NCBI GenBank assembly: GCA_028697145.1
Contig: JAQVFR010000034.1
Coordinates: 1-39,609 of the forward strand
Length of the DNA: 39,609 nucleotides
DNA from: Actinomycetota bacterium
Lineage (GTDB): Bacteria > Actinomycetota > Geothermincolia > Geothermincolales > RBG-13-55-18
Direction of reading: 5' to 3'
The notes beneath the pieces were generated by a model, which saw only the letters and a list, made by a program, of their open reading frames with translations, had not been told where the DNA came from and made no database searches. The translations under genes were made by a program, and so were the position numbers. Positions 7,489 to 15,813 of this stretch are shown piece after piece (position 1 is the stretch's first letter; each line of letters starts with the position of its first letter).

Positions 7489-8064
7489 TTGGACCTAGAA
7501 GAGCCGTTTTCCCTCAGCTCCCTCCTGAAGAGGGAGGTAAGGGACGCCGAGGACCGGGAAATCGGACACGTGCAGGATCTCGCCGTGGACATGGCATCCC
7601 AGCCTCCGGTGGTAAGCGAGCTGGCAGTGCACCTGCAGTGGACGGACCGCATCGGGGACCTCGTCCTGCCCCGCCCCGTGGATGACATCATCCTCCTGCT
7701 GGCATGGGCCGAGGTGGAGTCGCTGGAGCCCGAGGCAGTGCTCCTGCGCAACCCCCACCCCCAGTTCGAGGTGGTTTCGTGCGAGGGCAAGACGCTCGCG
7801 CGCCGGGACATCCTCAACAAGCAGATAACCGACGAGGATGGAAACCGGCTGCACCGCGTGGACGACGTGCTCATGCGCCGGGAGGGGGTGTTGCTCTTCC
7901 TGGAGGGGCTGCAGGTGGGGACGGAATGGCTTCCCGCCGGGAGCCGCATAGGCAGGCTCGTCAGCAGGCTGCGCCGCCGCTACAACCGCCCCGGCGAGAC
8001 CAACGTCATCCCGTACGAGGCCATCGTGCGCGTGGACGAGGAGGCCCTGGTCATCCGGACCTGA
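7489..8064 (+). CDS. double PRC-barrel protein, partner of the NRAMP-like carrier
   Basis: 191 residues, no membrane helix. Two PRC-barrel-like modules are visible: residues about 8-95 (EVRDAEDREIGHVQDLAVD) and about 100-190 (QITDEDGNRLHRVDDVLMR, closing with IPYEAIVRVDEE). In larger actinobacterial proteins this pair precedes MgtE-N and CBS domains; here the protein stops after the barrels, so it may be a shortened form. The TTG start (7489) has GGGAGG seven bases upstream. It lies 16 bases after the carrier gene, which suggests an operon and a role in metal sensing or control of the carrier. Confidence 0.7.
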   Translation: MDLEEPFSLSSLLKREVRDAEDREIGHVQDLAVDMASQPPVVSELAVHLQWTDRIGDLVLPRPVDDIILLLAWAEVESLEPEAVLLRNPHPQFEVVSCEGKTLARRDILNKQITDEDGNRLHRVDDVLMRREGVLLFLEGLQVGTEWLPAGSRIGRLVSRLRRRYNRPGETNVIPYEAIVRVDEEALVIRT

Positions 8065-8111
8065 GGTGTCGTGAAGACCCGCTCAAGGCGTTCGGGCTCA
8101 TCAGATAGATT

Positions 8112-8178
8112 GCCCGAGCCTCAGGGTAACGGTCTCGCTCGCAAAGCCTCGCTGCGACCGACCTTGTAGTTCTCGGGC
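8112..8178 (+). repeat. intergenic repeat family, copy 1
   Basis: Starts GCCCGAGCC, continues GGGTAACGGTCTCGCTC and CGCTGCGACCGACC, and ends CTCGGGC, so its two ends are inverted repeats of each other. The same blocks recur at 29306-29332, 29351-29423, 31227-31262 and 31281-31326, always between genes. Confidence 0.6.
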
Positions 8179-8354
8179 TCGGTTTCGGTTTCCTGCTCCA
8201 GGTCCGGGGACCAGGGTGGGGGTCAGGGTGGGGGTAATTGTATAGGGGACACACGGACGAGATTATGCAGCCATCCCTGCCACTTGAGGCCAGGTATCTA
8301 CCAGGGGAACGCCGGGAAGAACATGAAATGCCTACCCCTCGAGAGTAGCGTAAC

Positions 8355-8444
8355 CTGGGGGTCACGTTTTGCACACACGCAACAAATCCCCAGTTGCCAA
8401 CAGGCAACATACTGCGGTATGCAAAAAACAAGACCTGACCCCAG
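8355..8444. mobile_element. short inverted-repeat element, possible REP/MITE relic
   Basis: The left end (CTGGGGGTCA..CGTTTTGCACAC, 8355-8377) and the right end (GTATGCAAAAAACAAGACC, then TGACCCCAG, 8417-8444) are imperfect inverted repeats. Between them a perfect hairpin, GTTGCC-AACA-GGCAAC (8393-8408), sits in the loop. GGGGTCAG-type ends with internal hairpins are common at relics mobilised by REP-associated or IS200-like transposases. No transposase is present. One-sided similar words occur at 21546-21553 and 37568-37576. Confidence 0.4.
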
Positions 8445-8449
8445 ACAAA

Positions 8450-8477
8450 GAGGGCGCCCGAGGGCGCCCTCGATTTT
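8450..8477 (+). terminator. intrinsic terminator
   Basis: GAGGGCGCCC and GGGCGCCCTC form a 10-bp stem with a minimal loop, followed on the plus strand by GATTTTTT. It would end plus-strand transcripts from the carrier operon. On the minus strand the hairpin is followed by TTTG, so it may also serve the fbp gene. Confidence 0.7.
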
Positions 8478-8489
8478 TTCGTACGATTT

Positions 8490-9608
8490 TTAGTGGTCGC
8501 GCTCGGTGCCCTCGAGGGGGACAAAACGGTCGGCCAGCTTCTCCAGCACCGCGGGCATGGTGGTGTATTCCATCTCGTCCAGCGGCAGGCGGTGCGGCTC
8601 GAAGGGGCCGTGCGCCCGCAGGTAGTCCGCGATGTCCAGAGCCTTCTGGCGGGCGTTGTTGTAGCTCGGGTCCGCGAACATATCCCGGGGGCCGACGAGC
8701 TTGCCGCCGATGAGCTGGAAGCCCAAAGCCACCACGCGCGGCGGCCCGTCGAAGCGGGTGGGCGTGTCCCAATCGGTGCCAACGGGCATGAAGGGCCCGT
8801 GATGGCTTCCCCGCATCCATCCAGCCACGGTATAGGGGAAAGCGAAAGGCTCGAGCACTTCGCCCACGGCGGGGAGCCCGCTCTGGCAGCGCACCGCCAT
8901 CACCGGGTCGTCCTTGCCCACGTAACGCCCGGCCATGAGGAAGAGGCGCTGGGTGGAGGTCACGGCCACCGGCTCGTCATCGCCGCCCTTGCGGAAGATG
9001 TGCTTGATCACGTAGCGCGAGGGAGCGCCGATGAACACCAGCAGGTCGTAGAGCTCCTCTGGGGTGTTGAAGATGACCTTCTTCTCCTCGATGAGGTCGT
9101 GCACCTCGAAGCGGAAACCGTCGTGCATGGAGGGGTCGATGACCAGCCCGGCGGTATTGAAGGGGTCGGCGAACATCTTGTAGAGGGGATAGTTCCACGA
9201 ACCCGGCTCCGTCTTGTCCGCGAGGAAGCAGATGATGGGCTCGCTCTTGCGCTCCTCGATCTCCATCTCCGCGAAGCCCGGCCCCATTCCCCGCAGGTTT
9301 CCCGAGAAAGCGTCGGTGAGCAGGTCCTGCCCCGCCCCGTACTGCCCGAGTTCCTTGGCCACCTCGGTCACGTTTTCGAACGTGTCCCACGCGAAATGGT
9401 GGATGTCCTCGTTGTCCGGGCCCTTGGTGTGGGTCATGATCAGGGCGATGTCGTCCCCGCACTTGGCCTGGCAGTAATCGATGATCAGGCCTTTTTCCTT
9501 GGCCTCGGCCAGGAGCTCGCGCGTGCGGCTGAGCATCGCCGGGTGTACGTCGGAATGGCCGACGTATCCGCCTACATCAGCCTTGATTATGCTGAATGTG
9601 ACCTTCAT
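8490..9608 (-). CDS. fbp: fructose-1,6-bisphosphate aldolase/phosphatase, archaeal type
   Basis: 372 residues from the ATG at 9608, which follows AAGGAGG. This is the bifunctional class V enzyme that condenses triose phosphates and then dephosphorylates fructose-1,6-bisphosphate, driving gluconeogenesis one way. Metal ligands fit the family numbering: Asp11 and His18 in KADVGGYVGH, the CGDD pair near 52-53, the QDLL glutamine near 95 and Asp-Lys near 132-133. YVGKDD near 229-234 holds the Schiff-base lysine and its aspartates. The enzyme is typical of archaea and some thermophilic or anaerobic bacteria and marks autotrophic or gluconeogenic growth. It diverges from the P-ATPase gene. An upstream in-frame extension lacks a ribosome binding site and is not used. 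Confidence 0.93.
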   Translation of the reverse strand: MKVTFSIIKADVGGYVGHSDVHPAMLSRTRELLAEAKEKGLIIDYCQAKCGDDIALIMTHTKGPDNEDIHHFAWDTFENVTEVAKELGQYGAGQDLLTDAFSGNLRGMGPGFAEMEIEERKSEPIICFLADKTEPGSWNYPLYKMFADPFNTAGLVIDPSMHDGFRFEVHDLIEEKKVIFNTPEELYDLLVFIGAPSRYVIKHIFRKGGDDEPVAVTSTQRLFLMAGRYVGKDDPVMAVRCQSGLPAVGEVLEPFAFPYTVAGWMRGSHHGPFMPVGTDWDTPTRFDGPPRVVALGFQLIGGKLVGPRDMFADPSYNNARQKALDIADYLRAHGPFEPHRLPLDEMEYTTMPAVLEKLADRFVPLEGTERDH

Positions 9609-9670
9609 ACTCCTACCTCCTTGGTTCCGCTTTGAAGTGCTCTTTCCGTGCTTCCGATACACCTTTCACA

Positions 9671-9692
9671 GCCGCCATGCTCGCATGGCGGC
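9671..9692. promoter_or_regulatory. 10+2+10 perfect inverted repeat between fbp and the P-ATPase gene
   Basis: GCCGCCATGC-TC-GCATGGCGGC. It lies just upstream of a -10 box at 9715-9720, about where a -35 box would be, and 63 bases upstream of the fbp start. It could be an operator for both genes, or a hairpin in the fbp leader. Confidence 0.45.
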
Positions 9693-9712
9693 CAACAGCC
9701 ACGACATTCGCC

Positions 9713-9720
9713 ATTATAAT
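9713..9720. promoter_or_regulatory. two-way -10 box for fbp and the P-ATPase gene
   Basis: ATTATAAT reads TATAAT on both strands (9715-9720 plus, 9718-9713 minus). It lies between the divergent fbp and P-ATPase genes and could drive both. The plus-strand leader would be about 95 bases, the minus-strand leader about 100. The 12-mer CGCCATTATAAT recurs at 37697-37708. Confidence 0.45.
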
Positions 9721-9820
9721 ATCTATGCAGTATCATTTCAAAGACGAGACGACGTATTCGCGCTGGCCGCATTATATGCCAATCGTTTTCTATGGTACCC
9801 AAAAGCGGGAGGTAAAAAAC

Positions 9821-12529
9821 TTGCCGGTCGAAACCCGGGAAACATCCTGGTACCGCATGGAAGCGGCGGGGGTTGCGGACAGGCTTGATACATCGATGGA
9901 GGCTGGCCTATCCGAGCCGGAGGCCGGCTCCAGGCTGCTCGATCACGGCCCCAATGCCATCCGCGAGGAAAAACGCTCGCACCCCGCCGTGCTCTTCCTC
10001 AACCAGTTCCGGGACTTCATGATCTACGTCCTCATCGCCGCGGCCGTCATATCGGCAGTGCCGCCGCTGCGTGAATACGTCGACGCTATCGTGATCATGT
10101 TCATCGTGGTGGCAAACGCCGTACTGGGCTTCGTGCAGGAATACCGCGCGGAAAAAGCCCTGGAGAGCCTGCGCACCCTGAGCGCGCCCACCGCACGCGT
10201 CGTACGGGACGCGAGCGAGAAGGTCATCCCCTCCAAGGAACTCGTGCCCGGGGACCTCATCCTGCTGGAGGCCGGGGACAGGATACCCGCCGACGCCCGC
10301 CTGCTCGAGGCCCACAGCCTCCGGGCAGAGGAGTCTTCCCTCACCGGCGAGTCCCATGCGGTGGAAAAGAACCCGGCCAGCCTGCAGGGAGACGACCTGC
10401 CGCTGGGAGACCGCAGGAACATGGTGTTCACCGGCACCCATATCGTACACGGGCGCGGCTCCGCCCTTGTGGTAGGGACCGGGAGCAACACCGAGCTGGG
10501 CCGCATCGCCGAGATGATCGGGGAGGCCGTCGAGGAAAAGACTCCCCTGCAGGTGGAGCTGGGGAGGACCGGGAAGAGGATCGCCCTGCTCTGCCTGGCC
10601 ATATGCGGCGTGGTCTTCGCCATCGGGGTGCTGCGGAGCCTTGAGTGGGCGGATATGTTCCTCTTCTCGGTAAGCCTGGCGGTGGCGGCCATCCCCGAGG
10701 GGCTCCCGGCCATCGTTACCATCGCGCTCTCCCTGGGGGTGCGCCGTATGGCGAACAGGAACGCCCTCATGCGCCGCCTGCCGGCCGTGGAGACCCTGGG
10801 CTGCGCCGACGTCATATGTACCGATAAGACAGGCACCCTCACCCGCAACGTCATGGAGGTGCAGGAGATCCGGCTTCCCGGTTTTTCGCCCGCCGGACTC
10901 TCCGGCCCGGAGGAAAGAGACTGCGACTGGGGAGATGCCCTGCGACCGCTGATTACCGTCGCGGCACTCTGCAACGACGCCCGCATGCAGGAAGGCGAAT
11001 TCATGGGCGAGGGGACCGAGGTAGGCCTGCTGCGTGCGGCCCTCGAACTCGGTTACCCCCTGGAGGACGCGCCGCGCGACCTGCCACGCGTCGAGGAACT
11101 GCCCTTCGAGAGCGAGCGCAAGATGATGAGCACCATCAACGCCATGCCCGAGAACGGCCGCGATTATTTCGACTTCGCCGCGTCGCCCTACGTGATGCTG
11201 ACCAAGGGAGCCCCAGAGGCCGTCCTCATTCACTGCAGCCACATTCTCACCCCGCGGGGGATAGAAGAGCTGGGGAGCGGGGGACGCGTCAGCCTCGTGG
11301 CCGAGGCCGAGAACATGGCGGGGCGGGCGCTGCGCACCATGGCCTTCGCATGCCGCCCCCTCGACGAGATACCCGAAAACCTCGAGCCCCACGAGATGGA
11401 GCGCGGCCTCATCTACCTGGGCATGACCGGCCTAATGGACCCTCCGCGCCCCGAGGTCTTCGAGGCGCTGGAGAAATGCCGCAAGGCCCACATCCAGGTA
11501 GTGATGATAACCGGCGACCATGCCGCAACCGCCCGCGCCATCGCGGAGCAGCTCTCCATCCTCACCCCGGGCTCCGAGATGGTGGCCGGCAGCGAGCTGG
11601 CCCATATGAGCGGCGAAGAGCTCGCGCGCAGGGTGGAGAACATAACCGTCTACGCGCGGGTGTCGCCCGCGGACAAGGTGAAGATCGTGCGGGCCTGGAA
11701 GCAGAAGGGCAGGACGGTGGCCATGACCGGTGACGGGGTGAACGACGCTCCCGCCCTGAAGAACGCGGATATCGGCGTGGCCATGGGCATCACCGGCACG
11801 GACGTGAGCAAGGAAGCGTCCGACATGGTGCTCGCGGACGATAACTTCGCCACCATCGTGGGCGCGGTGGAGGAAGGGCGCATCATCTACGACAACCTGA
11901 AGAAGTTCATCTATTTCCTTCTCTCCTGCAACATGAGCGAGGTCTCCACCATGTTCCTGGGCATGCTCTTCGCCTCCGTCACCCCCCTCAAGGCGGTGCA
12001 GGTGTTGTGGATGAACCTGGTGACCGACGGGCTCCCGGCCATGGCCCTGGGGGTGGACACTCCCACCCCGGACATCATGCTGCGACCGCCCCGCGACCCC
12101 TCCGAGGGGATACTCTCGGGCAGGAAGCTGCTGCTGGTGACGTGGCAGGGGTTGTTCCTTTCCATGGGGGCGCTTGCCGCCTTCTTCATCTCCTACTATG
12201 TGCTCTATCCCGGAGGCAATGGAGCCCCGTTGGAGAAAGTGCAGACGGTGGTCTTCACCACCCTGGTGCTGTCGCAGCTCATGCACGCCTTCAATTCCCG
12301 CTCCGAGCACCTCACCCTGATGGAGCTGTCCTTCATCGATAACAAGGCCCTCCTGGGCGCGCTGGGTGGATCGCTCGCCCTGCACGTGGCGGTGATCTTC
12401 ATCCCCGTCTTCATGCGCCTCTTCGGCACGGCATACCTGGACCTTACGGGGTGGGGTCTCATACTGGCCTGTTCGATCCTGCCCATCGTCCTCATCGACC
12501 GAGTCAAAGTCCTGCTGCGGGGCAGGTAA
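9821..12529 (+). CDS. P-type calcium-transporting ATPase (P2A)
   Basis: 902 residues from a TTG start with GGGAGG eight bases upstream; a longer frame reaching back to 9632 lacks support. Domains in order: N-terminal cation-ATPase domain, actuator domain with LTGES, helix-4 motif IPEGLP (Ca2+-binding helix of SERCA-like pumps), phosphorylation motif DKTGTLT with Asp335, nucleotide-binding domain with KGAPE, hinge TGDGVNDAP, and a C-terminal domain of about six membrane helices. The pump expels or compartmentalises Ca2+, possibly Mn2+, using ATP at the plasma membrane. PEGLP favours P2A over Na/K-type pumps. It ends four bases before the converging DUF4015 gene, so no room exists for a separate terminator. 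Confidence 0.9.
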   Translation: MPVETRETSWYRMEAAGVADRLDTSMEAGLSEPEAGSRLLDHGPNAIREEKRSHPAVLFLNQFRDFMIYVLIAAAVISAVPPLREYVDAIVIMFIVVANAVLGFVQEYRAEKALESLRTLSAPTARVVRDASEKVIPSKELVPGDLILLEAGDRIPADARLLEAHSLRAEESSLTGESHAVEKNPASLQGDDLPLGDRRNMVFTGTHIVHGRGSALVVGTGSNTELGRIAEMIGEAVEEKTPLQVELGRTGKRIALLCLAICGVVFAIGVLRSLEWADMFLFSVSLAVAAIPEGLPAIVTIALSLGVRRMANRNALMRRLPAVETLGCADVICTDKTGTLTRNVMEVQEIRLPGFSPAGLSGPEERDCDWGDALRPLITVAALCNDARMQEGEFMGEGTEVGLLRAALELGYPLEDAPRDLPRVEELPFESERKMMSTINAMPENGRDYFDFAASPYVMLTKGAPEAVLIHCSHILTPRGIEELGSGGRVSLVAEAENMAGRALRTMAFACRPLDEIPENLEPHEMERGLIYLGMTGLMDPPRPEVFEALEKCRKAHIQVVMITGDHAATARAIAEQLSILTPGSEMVAGSELAHMSGEELARRVENITVYARVSPADKVKIVRAWKQKGRTVAMTGDGVNDAPALKNADIGVAMGITGTDVSKEASDMVLADDNFATIVGAVEEGRIIYDNLKKFIYFLLSCNMSEVSTMFLGMLFASVTPLKAVQVLWMNLVTDGLPAMALGVDTPTPDIMLRPPRDPSEGILSGRKLLLVTWQGLFLSMGALAAFFISYYVLYPGGNGAPLEKVQTVVFTTLVLSQLMHAFNSRSEHLTLMELSFIDNKALLGALGGSLALHVAVIFIPVFMRLFGTAYLDLTGWGLILACSILPIVLIDRVKVLLRGR

Positions 12530-12533
12530 GCGG

Positions 12534-14240
12534 TCAGCCGCCGGTTTCCTCGCCGCCCTCCGCCTCGGTCTCCGTGCCGACCTCCGCGGGCTGCAGGGCG
12601 CTCTCCGTAAAGGTGCAGTTGGGGTCCCAGAGTAGCCACTCGTTGACGCCCAGCTCGTAACAGGCCCTGATCTGCGCCTGCACCTCCGCCGGGCCGTAGG
12701 TCAGGCGCAGCGAGAAGTCCTGCAGCCACGGGCGCAGTTTGCAGGGCGTCCCCTCCAGTTTCTTCTGGAAATCCACCAGGCTCATGTACACGGTGTCGTG
12801 GGGGTTCGCCTCCGGGTCCCCGATATCGTACTCGCCCGCGTTATAGTGTGATGGGTACACCATGGGGCAGATGTAGTCGAGGTACATGCCCATGGCGCTC
12901 ACATCCTGCCCGATACCCATATCGCCCTGGCCGGATGCGGTGAGGCCGAAGACGTCCGCCGAAAGGACGATGCCCATGGGCTTCAGGGCGTCGCGCATGA
13001 ACTGCAGGAAGTCCTGGATCACCTGCGACTTGGTACGCGTATCGCTCCCCTGGGCGGGGAACACGCAAGTGGAGGTATTACCGTCCGAGGGAAACCGCAC
13101 GTAATCGAGCTGGATCTCCTTGAACCCCTTGCGGGCTGCCTCCACCGCGATCCCCAGCATGTAGTCCCAGTTCTCCCGGCTGTAGGGGTCGAGCCATTTT
13201 CCGTCGCCCCACAGCCCTCCCCCCGTGCTGTGCACCGCCAGATCCGGCCGCTTGGAGGAGACGACCGGGTCCTTGAAGCAGACGATACGGGCTATGGTGT
13301 AGATGTCGTTGTACCAGCACTTGTCCATCACCTTGTCGATATCCATACCACCCGCGTTCAGGGGGCTTCCGACCTCTACCCCCAGGGGTACCTGGCTGTT
13401 GTATCCGATTCTCCCGCTCTCGTCCTTGACGTCGATCTGCATGCCGTTGAGCTCGGTCCTGGCAACAAGGTCGGCCATCTGTTTGAAGAGGGTGCGGTCC
13501 GCCGCCACCCATATGGAGACGTGCGTGCCCTTGATCTGGGGGGGCGGGGAGGTATCCAGCAGCAGCTCGCGCCGGTTGCCGGCCGCGTCCACCGCCGCGA
13601 GGGTGACCGTTGTGCGCTGGAAACGGTCCACCTCCACCTGGAAGGTCCCATCGGGGTTCGGCTCGAGCCTCTTGTCGTCGACCATGAGGAGGTCCGAGCC
13701 CTCGACGTACCCCCTGATCACGGTGATGCCGTCATCGCGCAACTCCCATTCGTCTACGCGCACTATGGGGGGGGTGTTGTCCACGATGAAGCGCGAGTAT
13801 ATCTCCACCTTATCGCCGACCATCACCTCGACGAAGTGCTCGCCGTCGGCCAGGTCCACGTCCATGCTGAGCACCGAGGACGCGATGCTGGCCTGGTCCG
13901 TGTGGTCCTCACCGTCGATCATGACCTTGACCGCGGCCGAGTCCACGTTCTCCCTGAGCAAGGTCTCGATATGGACGGGCAGGCCGGACACCTGTGAGCC
14001 GTCCTCCGGCGATATGGAGCTTGCCGCGGGAGAGCCCAGGAGGATGACGAGCATCACGATGAGGAAGATGGCGCTTCCCAGTCCCACCAGGGCCCAGACG
14101 GCGCGCGAGGTCAACCTCACCTTGCGGCGGCGCATACGCGGCTGTGCGCGGGCGCCGGTGATCTTGCCACGCGGGGCGACCCGCGACCGCCAGCGGCGGC
14201 GGGAAAAGATCCGCTTATCGCTCCTGGGATAATAGGCCAC
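12534..14240 (-). CDS. membrane-anchored DUF4015 glycoside hydrolase-like protein
   Basis: 568 residues. A long basic cytoplasmic N-terminus leads to one membrane helix (about 48-70). Residues 75-220 look like two Ig-like or bacterial surface repeats (SPEDGSQVSG..., DNTPPIVRV...). The C-terminal part (about 235-545) has the DUF4015 TIM-barrel pattern: GTHVSIWVAADR, GMQIDVKDESGRIGYNS, YTIARIVCFKDP, EIQLDYVRFPSDG, LSADVFGL, YICPMVYPSHY and WLLWDPN. This family is placed near glycoside hydrolases but its substrate is unknown; an envelope or exopolysaccharide target is likely. The GTG start has a ribosome-binding-like AAAGGAGG only about 38 bases upstream, so the start is uncertain. It follows the deacetylase gene by 45 bases, probably in one operon. 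Confidence 0.82.
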   Translation of the reverse strand: MAYYPRSDKRIFSRRRWRSRVAPRGKITGARAQPRMRRRKVRLTSRAVWALVGLGSAIFLIVMLVILLGSPAASSISPEDGSQVSGLPVHIETLLRENVDSAAVKVMIDGEDHTDQASIASSVLSMDVDLADGEHFVEVMVGDKVEIYSRFIVDNTPPIVRVDEWELRDDGITVIRGYVEGSDLLMVDDKRLEPNPDGTFQVEVDRFQRTTVTLAAVDAAGNRRELLLDTSPPPQIKGTHVSIWVAADRTLFKQMADLVARTELNGMQIDVKDESGRIGYNSQVPLGVEVGSPLNAGGMDIDKVMDKCWYNDIYTIARIVCFKDPVVSSKRPDLAVHSTGGGLWGDGKWLDPYSRENWDYMLGIAVEAARKGFKEIQLDYVRFPSDGNTSTCVFPAQGSDTRTKSQVIQDFLQFMRDALKPMGIVLSADVFGLTASGQGDMGIGQDVSAMGMYLDYICPMVYPSHYNAGEYDIGDPEANPHDTVYMSLVDFQKKLEGTPCKLRPWLQDFSLRLTYGPAEVQAQIRACYELGVNEWLLWDPNCTFTESALQPAEVGTETEAEGGEETGG

Positions 14241-14285
14241 TTCGGACTTTGCGCGGGTGGGACAGGCCTACCCGCTCCTCCTTTC

Positions 14286-15371
14286 CTAGTAAGCCTTTAG
14301 TTCCTTATCGCCGAGTTTACTATGATCTACCCTGTCGATCATGTGCTTGGGCACGGTAACCACGTCGGGATTGCCGTCGCTGCAATAGCGCCGCTCCGGG
14401 TTCTCCATGAAGTACTGTATCCAGGCATAGATGCCTGAGTCGCCGGTGTCGAGCGAGGGATCGAGGGCCTGCACGCGCGGAAGGCGCAAGGGGTCAAAGG
14501 AGTAATCGCAGGGCGCGGGGGCCGGATTGGCTCCCACCAGTAGCGAGGCCATGAACCTTACCTCTATGCCGTCGTATGAACCTCCGGTGAAGATCGCCGG
14601 GTTCTTCGGCTCGGCTCCGTAGGGAAGGGCGATGCTTGACTGCTCATATTCCGGGAGATATTCCCGGATGAGGCTGATATGGCCGGTCAACTCCTTGAGG
14701 GCTTCCTGGTCGTCAAGCTCGCTCAGGTTGGCATGGTTCGCGGTGTGATTCCCGATATCGTATCCGTTCTCGACCAGATAGGTCAGCTTGTCCTGGATGT
14801 ATTCATCCTGCCCGAAAATGTTGGAGAGGACGTAGAAGGTCGCGGTGACGTTGAAATCGGGGTAATCCCGGTCGAACTGCTCCATCACGCCCACGGCGCA
14901 GCGCGGGTCTATGACCGTCTTTCCGTCCTGCTCGATGTAACGGAACTGGCTGGGATCGGAATCGTCGAAGGTGATCACCACTGGCGTGTAGCCCGCCTCA
15001 ACGTCGATATCGTTGCTGACGAAGTCGTCCAGTCCCACGCAGCGGTAGCCCTCTTCGTACAGGAACTCCAGGTCGGCACGGAAATTCTCCGGGGTGCGCG
15101 ACCACCTCCCCTCCTCGGCGATCTTATGGTACTCGAGCACCATGACCGCGCCCAGCTCGTTTACCTTGAGGTTGTTGAGTTCGCCCTCGTTCAGGGCTCC
15201 GATAACGGAGACGGTTTCCTCGAAACCTCCTCCCCCGCAAGAGAGGGCGGAGATGAGGATGACGGTCAATACCAGAAGGGCCAGTGAGCCCACCAGTACG
15301 TAGAAACGGCGGGTGAACCTGGTCCTGCGTTGCGGCCGTCTTCTCGCCAGTCTTTCCGCATTTTCCGTCAT
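14286..15371 (-). CDS. membrane-anchored polysaccharide deacetylase
   Basis: 361 residues from the ATG at 15371, which has GAGG seven bases upstream. A basic N-terminus is followed by a membrane helix (about 23-44) and SCGGGG. The NodB-type domain carries the motif-1 TFDD (134-137, with the catalytic and metal-binding Asp pair) and HTANH (209-213, metal-binding histidines). The family removes N- or O-acetyl groups from polysaccharides, commonly peptidoglycan, chitin-like or biofilm polymers, outside the membrane. Next to it in the same direction lies the DUF4015 glycosidase-like gene, so the pair may modify the same surface polymer. The Cys after the helix does not form a strict lipobox. Confidence 0.85.
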   Translation of the reverse strand: MTENAERLARRRPQRRTRFTRRFYVLVGSLALLVLTVILISALSCGGGGFEETVSVIGALNEGELNNLKVNELGAVMVLEYHKIAEEGRWSRTPENFRADLEFLYEEGYRCVGLDDFVSNDIDVEAGYTPVVITFDDSDPSQFRYIEQDGKTVIDPRCAVGVMEQFDRDYPDFNVTATFYVLSNIFGQDEYIQDKLTYLVENGYDIGNHTANHANLSELDDQEALKELTGHISLIREYLPEYEQSSIALPYGAEPKNPAIFTGGSYDGIEVRFMASLLVGANPAPAPCDYSFDPLRLPRVQALDPSLDTGDSGIYAWIQYFMENPERRYCSDGNPDVVTVPKHMIDRVDHSKLGDKELKAY

Positions 15372-15435
15372 GATAATCCTCGCTTCCCGATGCCGTCTCA
15401 CCGGCAGAAGGACCTGCCGTAATAATCCAGCATAA

Positions 15436-15441
15436 AGTGTA
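15436..15441 (-). promoter_or_regulatory. candidate -10 box for the deacetylase operon
   Basis: On the minus strand TGCTACACT fits an extended -10 (TGnTACACT) about 65 bases before the deacetylase ATG. An almost identical word, GTGCTACACTTAATG, occurs at 23008-23022 upstream of the DUF2342 gene. Confidence 0.35.
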
Positions 15442-15579
15442 GCACTCGCCAGGTCCGCCTCCAATGACATACGGCAGGAGGGCATCTCCCGCCAGCCCCG
15501 GCATGGGGCTCACGGCCCCTATCAGTAGACATTCTTTGCACGTGCCGGGGTTCCCTTTTCAGCTCGCGGCGCCGACCCC

Positions 15580-15813
15580 TCAGGGCAGGTCGACCACGAT
15601 GCGGGTATCGGTCCCCCTGATGCCCTCCACGTCGTGCAGATCCGCGATCACCACCTCCGAGACCCCTTTGGCGTCGTCGGATTCCAGCACCGCGATGATA
15701 TCATCCGGCCCGGTGACGCAATATGCCTCCACGACCGCCCGCATCGCTGATATGACCTCGAGGACCTCTCTTACCTTGCCCGGCTCGACCTTAATCAACA
15801 CGAACGCCTTCAC
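15580..15813 (-). CDS. stand-alone RAM (Lrp/AsnC ligand-binding) domain protein
   Basis: 77 residues, a complete RAM domain without the DNA-binding helix-turn-helix of Lrp/AsnC regulators. The pattern is typical: KAFVLIKVEPGKVREVLEVIS, then VVEAYCVTGPDDIIAVLES, and a C-terminal EGIRGTDTRIVV strand. Such single-domain proteins form ring-like oligomers and are thought to bind amino acids or other effectors, acting with a DNA-binding partner. The start is GTG (15813-15811) after a GAGGGGGTG box. It stands alone between the deacetylase and thiolase genes. Confidence 0.88.
   Translation of the reverse strand: MKAFVLIKVEPGKVREVLEVISAMRAVVEAYCVTGPDDIIAVLESDDAKGVSEVVIADLHDVEGIRGTDTRIVVDLP

Larger units (their letters stand above)
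8065..8489. other. 425-bp gene-free stretch rich in repeats
   Basis: No convincing reading frame on either strand. In order it holds a copy of the window's intergenic repeat (8112-8178), a twofold direct repeat of a 12-base G-rich unit (GGGTGGGGGTCA at 8214, GGGTGGGGGTAA at 8226), an inverted-repeat element (8355-8444) and a terminator hairpin (8450-8477). The accumulation of repeats between an operon end and a converging gene is typical of relic mobile DNA. Confidence 0.6.

Noticed and set aside
9632-9820. 63-codon N-terminal extension of the P-type ATPase
   Set aside because: It crosses the palindrome and promoter box, has no family similarity, and a TTG with a GGGAGG box lies at 9821.
9908-11392. 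494-codon open frame on the minus strand
   Set aside because: It lies wholly opposite the P-type ATPase gene, has a His/Gly/Glu-rich composition typical of antisense frames in high-GC DNA, and shows no recognisable motif.
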